DNA from: JAFDZO01 sp038225955
GTDB lineage: Bacteria > Bacteroidota > Ignavibacteria > Tepidaquicellales > Tepidaquicellaceae
DNA: 64,000 nucleotides
Direction: 5' to 3'
Assembly (NCBI GenBank): GCA_038225955.1
Contig: JBBRQV010000002.1
Location: 1-64,000 of the forward strand
Shown: piece after piece, positions 16,952-25,990 of the stretch
Layout of the letters: each line of letters opens with the position of its first letter
Numbering within the stretch: position 1 is the stretch's first letter
Program-made: the position numbers and the translations under genes
The notes under the pieces: generated by a model
Databases searched by the model: none
Told to the model about the DNA's origin: nothing
Seen by the model: the letters and a program-made list of their open reading frames with translations, nothing else

Positions 16952-18822
16952 TGTGCGGAATTGCCGGATATATTAATTTTGACACATCAAAACCCGCGTC
17001 CCAGGAAGTCTTAAAAAAAATGACTGATATTATTGCACATCGCGGTCCTGATGGAGAAGGATTTCATGTAAAGGAAAATCTTGGGCTTGGTCATAGACGA
17101 TTGTCTATAATAGATTTAGTCACAGGTGACCAGCCAATGTACAGTGAAGATAAATCAATTGTTTTAATTTTTAACGGAGAGATTTATAATTATATAGAGC
17201 TTCGTGATGAATTAAAATTACTTGGACATTCGTTTAAAACAACTTCAGATTCAGAAGTTATTTTAAAAGCATATCTGCAATGGGGCGTTAAATGTCAGGA
17301 AAAATTTAACGGATGCTGGAGCTTTGCAATATGGGACGATAAAGAAAAATATTTATTTGTTTCAAGGGACAGACTTGGAGAAAAACCACTACATTACTCT
17401 GTATGGAATAATTCCTTCGTATTCGGTTCAGAAATAAAAAGTCTGTTTGCCTATGGAGTTCCCGCGGAAAATGATTTTTCGTTAGTTGAGCTTTATTTCT
17501 TTTTGAAGTTTATCCCTGCGCCATATACTTTTTTCAAAGGAATAAAAAAATTAATGCCGGGACACTATCTGATAGTGAAAGACGGCTCAGTGAAAGAGCT
17601 AAAGTACTGGGACTTACCGGAGATAGATGAAAGTAACATGAACGATGATAAAAATAAAATTTATGAAACTTTTGAATTTTTATTGAAGGATTCAATTAAT
17701 ATACGAATGAGAAGTGATGTGCCATTTGGAGCATTGCTCAGCGGAGGACTTGACTCAGCAAGTATTGTTGCGCTAATGTCTGAGATTACAAAATTTCCTA
17801 TAGAGACTTTTACGATAGGATATTCTCATTCTGATTTTGATGAAACTGATTTAGCAAAGGATGTAGCTGATAAATTTAAAACAAATCACCACGTTTATAA
17901 TGTTGAACCTGAAACTTTTGATGACTCTTTAAAAAAAGTTTTATTTCACTATGATGAACCTTTCGGAGATTCGTCGGCAATCCCCACAGGGATAGTTTCA
18001 AAGTTTGCAAGAAATTATGTTAAGATGGTTTTAACAGGTGACGGAGGGGATGAAGTTTTATCCGGCTATCCTTCTTATCAGGGAGTGAAGCTCTCATCTT
18101 ACTATAATAAAATGCCGAAGTTTTTAAGGCAGGCTTTCCCAAACGCGCTCAATGCCATATCAAAATCTTCACGCGGAACTTTCAGATACAAAATGAACAG
18201 GTATGAGAGACTAATGCGAAGCGCAAACTCGGATTTTATTACAAGCATGGTGGAGCGAATGCCGACAAATGATGTGCATTCGGTCAAAGCGCTTTTTCCC
18301 GATAGAAAAAATATATACAGCATAGAAGACTATACAAAATCTGTAATGGCAGGATGTACTTATAAAGATGATTTTTATAAGTTGAATTATTTAAGCTTCA
18401 AACTTTTTCTTCCCGATGATTATTTGGTTAAGGTAGACAGAATGTCTATGGCGCATTCGTTGGAGGCAAGAGTTCCATTTATAGACTATAGACTCGTTGA
18501 GTATTCTTTAAATATTGATAAAAATATTAAAATGAAGGGCTTTGAGAGAAAAAGTATTTTAAGAAATACACTCGGTAAGAAAAAATTGCCGCCTTCTCTA
18601 CTAAGCGCATCTAAAAAAGGATTTAGAATTCCTTTGGTTGAGTGGTTCAAAGAGCCTGATATGAAGGAGAGACTGAGTAAGCTTTCACAATCTGATTTTG
18701 GTCTCGATAAAAAAATAATCAAAAGCTTTGTTGATGATAATACATCCGGCTCGAAAGATAACAGTAATATGATTTGGATGCTGCTTCTCTTGCAGGAGAC
18801 GGTTGATAAAAAAAATGATTGA
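16951..18822 (+). CDS. asnB: Asparagine synthetase (glutamine-hydrolysing), first copy
   Basis: A 623-residue AsnB-type enzyme. Cys2 in MCGIAGY is the glutaminase nucleophile of the N-terminal Ntn domain, supported by HRRLSIID and FNGEIYNY. The C-terminal synthetase domain has the PP-loop LLSGGLDSAS and the GDGGDEVLSGYP segment. In glycan loci such proteins can amidate the carboxyl group of a sugar acid instead of making free asparagine. It sits between two glycosyltransferase genes, and a second copy lies 1.1 kb downstream, which favours a glycan role. Free asparagine synthesis remains possible. Confidence 0.87.
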   Translation: MCGIAGYINFDTSKPASQEVLKKMTDIIAHRGPDGEGFHVKENLGLGHRRLSIIDLVTGDQPMYSEDKSIVLIFNGEIYNYIELRDELKLLGHSFKTTSDSEVILKAYLQWGVKCQEKFNGCWSFAIWDDKEKYLFVSRDRLGEKPLHYSVWNNSFVFGSEIKSLFAYGVPAENDFSLVELYFFLKFIPAPYTFFKGIKKLMPGHYLIVKDGSVKELKYWDLPEIDESNMNDDKNKIYETFEFLLKDSINIRMRSDVPFGALLSGGLDSASIVALMSEITKFPIETFTIGYSHSDFDETDLAKDVADKFKTNHHVYNVEPETFDDSLKKVLFHYDEPFGDSSAIPTGIVSKFARNYVKMVLTGDGGDEVLSGYPSYQGVKLSSYYNKMPKFLRQAFPNALNAISKSSRGTFRYKMNRYERLMRSANSDFITSMVERMPTNDVHSVKALFPDRKNIYSIEDYTKSVMAGCTYKDDFYKLNYLSFKLFLPDDYLVKVDRMSMAHSLEARVPFIDYRLVEYSLNIDKNIKMKGFERKSILRNTLGKKKLPPSLLSASKKGFRIPLVEWFKEPDMKERLSKLSQSDFGLDKKIIKSFVDDNTSGSKDNSNMIWMLLLLQETVDKKND

Positions 18823-19924
18823 TAGGGCTTCTAAAAGAATATTAATTCTTGTACCGGGTGAAAATGCGCGGGGCGGAATAACAAATTATTATTATTCTAT
18901 AAAAAAAGAATTTACTTATAACGTAGAATATTTTCTTCGCGGCTCACGAACATTTCCATTCAGAGAATCTTGGATAAAAGATATTCTACAGCCTTTAAAA
19001 GACCTTTGGAGATTTTATAAAAAAATAAGAAAAAAAGACTACTCGCTTTTACAAACCACTACAGCTTTCGACAGTGTTTCACTTGTAAGAGATTTTTTGT
19101 TTATAGTTCTTGCCCGGCATTATAAAATGAAAGTTGTCGTATTTTTCAGAGGGTGGGACTTAGGATTTGCTGAGCGGCTTGAAAAAAAATATTTAAAATT
19201 ATTCAAACGTATTTTTTTTAAAGCCGATGCAATCATCGAGCTTTCCTCTGAATTTCAGAATAGGCTATATTCATGGGGGTACAAGAAAAAAGTATACCTC
19301 GAAACAACCCTGGTGGATAAAGATTTAGTAAACGGATTAAGTGATGATGATGTCTCAGCAAAGTATGGTAATATTGAAAATCTTGAGCTGCTTTTTCTCT
19401 CGAGAATAGAAACTGCAAAGGGTATTTACGAAACTATAGAGGCTTTTGAAATACTTAAAGAAAAATATCCAAATGCAAAGCTTTCAATCGCTGGTGATGG
19501 AAGAGAAACCAGAAATGTTATAAAATTTATTGAAGAGAGAAACATAAAGAATATTGATTTTGTTGGACATGTAAGCGGAAAAGAAAAACAGGAGTGCTTC
19601 AAAAAAAGCCACCTTTTTATTTTTCCTTCTTATAGCGAAGGCATGCCCAATACCGTTCTTGAAGCGATGGCTTTTGGACTGCCAGTAATTACAAGGAAGG
19701 TCGGAGGCTTGGTAGATTTTTTTGAAAATGATAAACACGGATATTTCACTCACAGCAAAGACCCGGAAGTTTTTTTTGGATTTATGGATTCGCTTCTTGC
19801 AAATCCTGAGCTAATGAAAAAAATTGCAATTGAAAACCACAGATTTGCAAAAGAAAGATTTCTTTCTTCAAATGTAGCAAAAAGAATTGAAAAAATATTT
19901 GACGAAGTATTAGATGCAAAATAA
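18815..19924 (+). CDS. Family 4 glycosyltransferase
   Basis: A protein of about 369 residues with a clear GT4 C-terminal domain: LLFLSRIETAKGI, SIAGDGRE, and EGMPNTVLEAMAFGLPVI, where the two glutamates seven residues apart are the family signature. The N-terminus (ILILVPGENARGGITNY) is the acceptor-side glycine loop. ATG 18815 is the likely start and overlaps the asparagine synthetase by 8 nt; TTG 18803 is in frame too. The N-terminal half is rich in lysine and aromatic residues, suggesting membrane contact. Sugar specificity cannot be told. Confidence 0.83.
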   Translation: MIDRASKRILILVPGENARGGITNYYYSIKKEFTYNVEYFLRGSRTFPFRESWIKDILQPLKDLWRFYKKIRKKDYSLLQTTTAFDSVSLVRDFLFIVLARHYKMKVVVFFRGWDLGFAERLEKKYLKLFKRIFFKADAIIELSSEFQNRLYSWGYKKKVYLETTLVDKDLVNGLSDDDVSAKYGNIENLELLFLSRIETAKGIYETIEAFEILKEKYPNAKLSIAGDGRETRNVIKFIEERNIKNIDFVGHVSGKEKQECFKKSHLFIFPSYSEGMPNTVLEAMAFGLPVITRKVGGLVDFFENDKHGYFTHSKDPEVFFGFMDSLLANPELMKKIAIENHRFAKERFLSSNVAKRIEKIFDEVLDAK

Positions 19925-19966
19925 AATTTCACAATATAGAATTAATTTGAAAGGAATGATAAAGTA

Positions 19967-21889
19967 ATGTGCGGTATTACCGGACTTATTAATTGCGGCG
20001 ATGAAATTCTTCTAGAGAAGATGACATCTATTATTGAGCATCGTGGTCCTGATGATTCAGGAATGAAATGGTTTCCGAATTCAAATTCAGGATTTGGGCA
20101 TCGTCGTCTATCAATAATTGATTTAAGTCCTTTAGGACATCAGCCAATGTCGAATGATGGTGGTAATCTATGGATTACATTCAACGGTGAAATTTATAAT
20201 TATAAGGAAGTAAGGTCACAGTTAACTGCGAGAGGTTATAAGTTCAAATCTCATTCTGATACAGAGGTAATTATTAAAGCTTATGAAGAGTGGGGAGTTG
20301 ATTGTCTTGAAAAATTTAACGGTATGTTTGCCTTTGCAATCTATGATATTATAAACAGAAAATTATTTGCGGCAAGAGACAGAGCGGGTGTGAAGCCGTT
20401 TTATTATGCACAGATGGGAGATTCATTTATCTTCGGCTCCGAAATAAAATCTTTACTTACAACCGGATTGCTATCGCCCGAAATTGATTACGAAGCAGTT
20501 TATACTCCGATACATTTTCAAATTGCACCCAAAACAGGATTTAAAAATATTTCAAAACTCCTTCCCGGGCATTATTGTACTTTTGAAGATGGAAAGTTTG
20601 AACAAAAACCTTATTGGATAATTATTCCAAACGAGAATTATTCCGGCACAGAAAAAGAAGCTACGGATAAGTTAGAAGAGTTATTAATCAGTTCGACTGA
20701 TTATCAAATGGTAGCAGATGTTCCGGTTGGATTACTTTTAAGCGGAGGACTCGACTCTTCTATCATTGCCGCACTAATGGTAAAGAATACTGATAAAAAA
20801 ATAAAATCCTTTACAATAAAATTTCATCAGGAGGATTTAAAACTACAGGGAAATGTTGATGACAGTTATTATGCAAAGAAAGTAGCAGAAACATTTGGGT
20901 TTGAACATATTGAAATTTTAATTGAGCCGGATATAATTGATTTATTCCCAAAGATGGTCTGGCACCTTGATGAACCTATTGCAGACCCATCAGCAATAAA
21001 TACATATTTAATTTCTAAGGCTGCGCGTGATAACGGAATTGTTGTTCTATTAAACGGCATGGGTGGAGATGAAATTTTTGGAGGGTACCGTTCGTATCTT
21101 GCATGCTTAACATTAGACCACTATCAAAAATATGTACCGAAGTTTGCCGATTCTTTATTCAGATATACTGTGTCAAAAATTCCGCAATCATCTGCTAAGA
21201 CAAACTTTAAGTATGTAAGATGGGCAAAGGAGTTTTTTAACTACTCTCAAATGCCTCAGTTCGACAGATATATTTCTTCAGGCAATGTATCTTTGACTGA
21301 TAAAAATTTTAACGAGTATTATTTAAAGTGCCCATACAATATTCAGGATTCATTTTTTTATAAGAGAGAGAAAGCTCTTTTCTTCGATAACAATATGTCT
21401 TATCTGACGAAGATGTGTATGAACGATACACGAGTTTATTTGCCCGACCATAATCTTGCTTACTCTGATAAAGCTGTAATGGCAGCAAGTGTGGAAGGAA
21501 GACCTCCATTAACTGACCATAGAATAATTGAGTTTATGTTTACGCTTCCTCCAAAATTAAGAATAAATAAAAACACACAAAAATATTTATTAAAAAAAGT
21601 TTCTGAGAAATATATTGCAAATGAAATTATAAACAGACCTAAGGCGCCGTTCAGCGCTCCTATGAGAGCGTGGTTAAAAGGACCTCTGGCAGAAATGGTT
21701 GGAGATATTCTGTCGGTTGACTCAGTGAAGAAGAGGGGAATTTATAATCACGAATATGTAACATCACTTATTCAAAATAATAAAAGCGGAATACAGGATA
21801 ACTCTCAATTGATATGGAGATTGCTTACACAGGAAATGTGGTTCAGAACTTTTTTTGATAACGTACAACAAAATTTTAAAACAAAATAG
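19967..21889 (+). CDS. asnB: Asparagine synthetase (glutamine-hydrolysing), second copy
   Basis: A 640-residue paralogue of the enzyme at 16951. It keeps Cys2 (MCGITGL), GHRRLSIIDL, FNGEIYNYKE, the PP-loop LLSGGLDSSI and NGMGGDEIFGGYRSY. The two copies differ through much of the synthetase domain, so this is not a recent duplication. A purine-rich stretch (AAAGGAAT) about 10 bp before the ATG is a possible ribosome site, which is unusual in this locus. It lies 42 bp after the glycosyltransferase and just before a two-domain oxidoreductase. Amidation of a uronic-acid-like sugar is a reasonable role, but it is inferred. Confidence 0.87.
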   Translation: MCGITGLINCGDEILLEKMTSIIEHRGPDDSGMKWFPNSNSGFGHRRLSIIDLSPLGHQPMSNDGGNLWITFNGEIYNYKEVRSQLTARGYKFKSHSDTEVIIKAYEEWGVDCLEKFNGMFAFAIYDIINRKLFAARDRAGVKPFYYAQMGDSFIFGSEIKSLLTTGLLSPEIDYEAVYTPIHFQIAPKTGFKNISKLLPGHYCTFEDGKFEQKPYWIIIPNENYSGTEKEATDKLEELLISSTDYQMVADVPVGLLLSGGLDSSIIAALMVKNTDKKIKSFTIKFHQEDLKLQGNVDDSYYAKKVAETFGFEHIEILIEPDIIDLFPKMVWHLDEPIADPSAINTYLISKAARDNGIVVLLNGMGGDEIFGGYRSYLACLTLDHYQKYVPKFADSLFRYTVSKIPQSSAKTNFKYVRWAKEFFNYSQMPQFDRYISSGNVSLTDKNFNEYYLKCPYNIQDSFFYKREKALFFDNNMSYLTKMCMNDTRVYLPDHNLAYSDKAVMAASVEGRPPLTDHRIIEFMFTLPPKLRINKNTQKYLLKKVSEKYIANEIINRPKAPFSAPMRAWLKGPLAEMVGDILSVDSVKKRGIYNHEYVTSLIQNNKSGIQDNSQLIWRLLTQEMWFRTFFDNVQQNFKTK

Positions 21890-21904
21890 ATTTATTATAA
21901 CTGA

Positions 21905-24031
21905 ATGGAACAACTTACACAACAAATGAAGTCGGGGCACATGGAGGTAATGGACGTTCCTATTCCTGCGCTAGGCAGCGGACAGATTTTAGTGCGAAAT
22001 CACTACTCATTTATCAGCGCGGGAACTGAAGGAAAAACTGTATCGGATGCAAGACTTAGTATGATAGGAAAAGCTAAGTCAAGAAAAAAAGAAGTAGCGC
22101 AGGTTATTGATATGATTAAGACCAGCGGATTCTCCGAAACATATAAAGTTGTTATGAACAAACTTGAAGCTCCTGCTCCACTGGGTTATAGCTGTGCGGG
22201 TGAAGTTATTGCAGTAGCAGATGATGTTTACGATTTTAAAGTCGGCGACCATGTTGCATGCGGAGGTGAAGGCGCATATCATGCTGATATTGTTTCAGTA
22301 TTTAAAAATCTTTGTGTTAAAGTTCCTAAGAGTGTAGATTTAAAATACGCAGCAATTACAACAATAGCTTCTATTGCCATACAAGGCATCAGACAAGCCG
22401 AGTTAACATTCGGAGAGACTGCAGTTGTTATAGGCTTAGGCTTAATAGGTCAACTGACAATGCAGATACTTGAAACATCGGGTATAAAAGCAATTGGCGT
22501 AGACATTAGCCAGTCACAAGTTGACCTCGCAAATAAAATCGGAATTGGAAAATCATACTTAAGAAATCGTGATGACCTTGAAGGAGTTATAAGAGAATCA
22601 ACAAAGGGATACGGAGCTGATGCAATTCTTATCACTGCAGGAACAAGCTCTCTCGACCCAGTTGAGTTTGCAGGTGAAGTTGCAAGAAGAAAAGCAAAAG
22701 TTGTTATCGTCGGTGCAGTACCCACAGGATTTGACAGGAAAAATTATTTTAAGAAAGAACTTGATCTGAGAATGTCGTGCTCTTATGGTCCTGGCAGATA
22801 TGATAGAAATTACGAAGAGAAGGGAATTGACTATCCTTATGAATACGTCAGATGGACGGAGAACAGAAACATGGAGTCGTATATTGAACTTGTAGAGAGA
22901 AAAAAATTAATGCTTGACCCGCTTATTACACATGTGTTTGAATTTGAAGAGGCTAAGAAAGCATATGATATGATTTTAGATAAACGCGAACCGTTTGTCG
23001 GAATACTTTTAAAATACGAAGATGAAAATAAAATTACAGGCGATGTAAAACAGAGCAAGGGTGAATATAAAGGAACAAAAACAAAAATTGGTTTCGTCGG
23101 CGCAGGTTCTTTTGCGCAGAATTTTCTTCTTCCCAATGCAAAGCTTTATGCTGATATGGTAGGTGTTGCTACTTCGCATGGGAATACTGCAAAAGGTGTT
23201 GCGGATAAATTTGGTTTTCAATACTCGACAGGTGAAGCTGATAAAATTTTTTCCGATGAAAAAATAAATACAATTTTTGTAGCAACCAGGCATAATCTTC
23301 ATGCAGGAAATGTAATGGATGCGTTAAAGAATAATAAAAATGTTTTTGTTGAGAAGCCGTTATGTATGAATCGTGAAGAGCTTGAGAAAATCTCAGAACT
23401 TTATAATCAAAAAGACAATCTGCATTTAATGGTGGGCTACAACAGAAGATTTTCTCCGGCAATTAAAAAAATTATGGCTGCGATGGATAATGAAGTTCCA
23501 AGGGCAATTAGTTACAGAATTAATGCAGGCAATATGCCGAAAGACCATTGGGTTCAGGATAAGGAAGTAGGCGGCGGAAGAATTATAGGCGAAGTTTGTC
23601 ACTTCATTGATTTGGTAATGTATCTCTCCGGTTCAAAAATTAATTTTATCAATGCAGTCAGCATGGAGAACAATCCATACATGATGGATACGATTACGAT
23701 TAATATGGGATTTGAAAACGGCTCAATTGGTTCCATCTGTTATTTCTCCAATGGCGCAAATTCATTACCAAAAGAAAACATTGAAGTTTTTTATGCAAAC
23801 AAAGTTATGATTGCCGATGATTTTAAAGAACTGAAAACTTACGGAAAAGAAATTAAGAGTGATAAGCTTGGCAAGCAGGATAAAGGACATGCTCAGGAAA
23901 TAAAAGAATTTATTGAAGCAGTTGAGAATGGCAAACCGACTCCGATTTCATTTGAAGAAATTTATGCATCGACAAAAGCAACATTAGACGTGATAGATTC
24001 GATAAAAAATAAACAGGCTATATGCAGTTAG
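21905..24031 (+). CDS. Two-domain oxidoreductase: medium-chain dehydrogenase fused to Gfo/Idh/MocA
   Basis: A 708-residue fusion. Residues 1 to about 370 form an alcohol-dehydrogenase-like (MDR) domain with GYSCAGEVIAV and the Rossmann loop VIGLGLIGQLTMQ. The usual structural-zinc cysteine cluster is not apparent. Residues from about 390 to the end form a Gfo/Idh/MocA domain with IGFVGAGSFAQNFLLP, VFVEKPLCMN (the catalytic Glu-Lys-Pro) and GGGRIIGEVCHFIDL. Such bidomain proteins are common in surface-polysaccharide loci and probably oxidise then reduce a nucleotide sugar. A short fragment resembling residues around 560-575 appears again at 25830. Confidence 0.85.
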   Translation: MEQLTQQMKSGHMEVMDVPIPALGSGQILVRNHYSFISAGTEGKTVSDARLSMIGKAKSRKKEVAQVIDMIKTSGFSETYKVVMNKLEAPAPLGYSCAGEVIAVADDVYDFKVGDHVACGGEGAYHADIVSVFKNLCVKVPKSVDLKYAAITTIASIAIQGIRQAELTFGETAVVIGLGLIGQLTMQILETSGIKAIGVDISQSQVDLANKIGIGKSYLRNRDDLEGVIRESTKGYGADAILITAGTSSLDPVEFAGEVARRKAKVVIVGAVPTGFDRKNYFKKELDLRMSCSYGPGRYDRNYEEKGIDYPYEYVRWTENRNMESYIELVERKKLMLDPLITHVFEFEEAKKAYDMILDKREPFVGILLKYEDENKITGDVKQSKGEYKGTKTKIGFVGAGSFAQNFLLPNAKLYADMVGVATSHGNTAKGVADKFGFQYSTGEADKIFSDEKINTIFVATRHNLHAGNVMDALKNNKNVFVEKPLCMNREELEKISELYNQKDNLHLMVGYNRRFSPAIKKIMAAMDNEVPRAISYRINAGNMPKDHWVQDKEVGGGRIIGEVCHFIDLVMYLSGSKINFINAVSMENNPYMMDTITINMGFENGSIGSICYFSNGANSLPKENIEVFYANKVMIADDFKELKTYGKEIKSDKLGKQDKGHAQEIKEFIEAVENGKPTPISFEEIYASTKATLDVIDSIKNKQAICS

Positions 24032-24093
24032 AATAATTGTGCATTTTTATTTGAAGCGCTATTATAAAGAATTTAATACGAAATAAATCAGAA

Positions 24094-25830
24094 ATGACCC
24101 AAGTTACTTTTCAATCTCTAAAGAAAAATTTAAAAAAAGATTCGTCAGGTCTTAAAAAAATAAAGGCAGCCGTGCTGGGTGATTCAGCTACGCAGATGTA
24201 CGTACAGGCGATTAAAGGATACGGATACGAAACCGGAATTAACCTGGATATTTTTGAAGCCGATTATGACCAAATTGAACTGCTTGCTTTTGATCCCACA
24301 TCAGAGCTGTATGAATTTAATCCGGAATATGTAATTATTTTTTACTGTGTAAATAATTTAATTAAGAAATTTGGCAAACTTCCTTTATCGGAGAAAGCAG
24401 GATTTGCAAAAAAGCAGATTGAGAAATATGAAAACCTATATAAAACTATTACCGAGAAATTAAAATGCAAAGTTATTTTTTTAAATTTTAATGAAATTAA
24501 CAATGTTGATTTCGGAAATTTTGGAAACAAAACAGAATTCTCATTTATATATCAGGTCCGTAAAATAAATTTTGAATTGATGAATTTAGCTGTAAAACTA
24601 AAAAATCTTTTCGTCCTTGATTTAAATGTTTTGCAAGGACAATATGGGCATAGTTTTATAACAGATAATAAAATTTATATCAGCACTGATTTAGTATTCA
24701 GTATAGATTTTCTTCCTATCATTGCAAAAAATACAATCGATATAATTCAATCTATTAACGGAAAGTTTAATAAATGTCTAATCCTTGACCTCGATAATAC
24801 TGTATGGAGCGGAATTATCGGCGACGATGGTTTGGAAAATATTCAAATTGGAGACCTTGGTATAGGAAGAGCATTTTCCGAACTTCAATTATGGGTAAAA
24901 CAGCTTAAGCAAAGAGGAATTATTCTGGCAGTTTGCAGTAAGAACGATGAGAGTTTAGCAAAAGAACCGTTTGAAAAACATCCCGATATGCTTTTGAAAT
25001 TAGAAGACATCGCAGTGTTTGTTGCCAACTGGGATAACAAAGCAGATAACATTAAATACATTCAGAAAATTTTAAACATTGGCTTTGACTCAATTGTTTT
25101 TCTCGACGATAATCCGTTTGAGAGAAATATGGTCAGAACGCATGTTGAAAACATTACAGTACCTGAATTGCCCGAAGACCCTGCTGAATATATTAATTAT
25201 TTAAGGACTCTTAATCTTTTTGAAACTGCATCCTTTACCTATGAGGATGAACAAAGAACATTGCAGTATCAGGAGGAAGCAAAAAGAACAATCGTACAGC
25301 AGCAGTTTACAAATGAAACAGATTTTTTGAAAAGTTTAGATATGGTTTCTCTCGTTGAATCATTTAATGCATTTAACACTCCGAGAGTTGCTCAGCTTAC
25401 TCAGCGTTCAAATCAGTTCAATCTTAGAACAGTTCGTTATACAGAAGATGAAGTTCGAAAAATTGCCGGTGACGAGAAGTATATTACATTTGGTTTTTCA
25501 TTGAGTGATAAATATGGAGATTATGGTTTAATAAGTTTAATAATTTTAAAAGAGACTGACAAAAATACTTTGTTTGTTGATACATGGATTATGAGCTGCA
25601 GAGTACTGAAACGTGATATGGAAAATTTTGTACTTAATACAATTGTAAACACAGCTGTTGAGAAAGGATATTCCTCTATTGAAGGAGAGTATCTTCCGAC
25701 TGCTAAAAATAATATGGTGAAAGACCATTACAAAAATTTAGGATTCACAGAGCAAGGCGATAAATGGCTGCTGCCGTTAAAAGATTACACACAAAAAAAA
25801 TGTTTCATTCAAACTAAAATAATTAAATGA
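24094..25830 (+). CDS. FkbH-like protein (predicted glyceryl-ACP synthase)
   Basis: A 578-residue protein of the FkbH family. The first 220 residues resemble an SGNH-like domain (AVLGDSATQMYVQ). The central HAD domain begins with CLILDLDNTVWSGIIGDDG (D232 and D234 are the expected catalytic pair) and continues through VCSKNDE and FLDDNPFER. The last 150 residues form a GNAT-like domain. FkbH enzymes take a phosphoglyceryl unit from 1,3-bisphosphoglycerate, dephosphorylate it and load glycerate on an acyl carrier protein. The ACP at 13722 and the acyltransferases at 15069 and 32386 make a glyceryl decoration of the glycan plausible. Confidence 0.82.
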   Translation: MTQVTFQSLKKNLKKDSSGLKKIKAAVLGDSATQMYVQAIKGYGYETGINLDIFEADYDQIELLAFDPTSELYEFNPEYVIIFYCVNNLIKKFGKLPLSEKAGFAKKQIEKYENLYKTITEKLKCKVIFLNFNEINNVDFGNFGNKTEFSFIYQVRKINFELMNLAVKLKNLFVLDLNVLQGQYGHSFITDNKIYISTDLVFSIDFLPIIAKNTIDIIQSINGKFNKCLILDLDNTVWSGIIGDDGLENIQIGDLGIGRAFSELQLWVKQLKQRGIILAVCSKNDESLAKEPFEKHPDMLLKLEDIAVFVANWDNKADNIKYIQKILNIGFDSIVFLDDNPFERNMVRTHVENITVPELPEDPAEYINYLRTLNLFETASFTYEDEQRTLQYQEEAKRTIVQQQFTNETDFLKSLDMVSLVESFNAFNTPRVAQLTQRSNQFNLRTVRYTEDEVRKIAGDEKYITFGFSLSDKYGDYGLISLIILKETDKNTLFVDTWIMSCRVLKRDMENFVLNTIVNTAVEKGYSSIEGEYLPTAKNNMVKDHYKNLGFTEQGDKWLLPLKDYTQKKCFIQTKIIK

Positions 25831-25913
25831 TGGATAGTTCAGAAATATTCATTGTAAAAGTTTTGATATATAATATAGGTGAAGTTTGTCACTTCTTAGA
25901 TTTTGCAATGTAA
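25830..25913 (+). pseudogene. Fragment resembling the oxidoreductase gene at 21905
   Basis: A 27-codon frame starts with an ATG overlapping the FkbH-like stop and ends at TAA. Its second half translates as IGEVCHFLDFAM, close to IGEVCHFIDLVM of the Gfo/Idh domain at about 23587-23625. The nucleotides share GAAGTTTGTCACTTC exactly, and about three quarters of the bases across some 43 positions match. The first half shows no similarity. The most likely explanation is a leftover of a duplicated or rearranged oxidoreductase gene, but a chance match cannot be fully excluded. Confidence 0.5.
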
Positions 25914-25990
25914 CTTTTAGATTGAAAAATTATCCAAAAAAGGAAAACCGAAATTAAAAAATAATAAGTAATAGGACAAATATTTAAATA

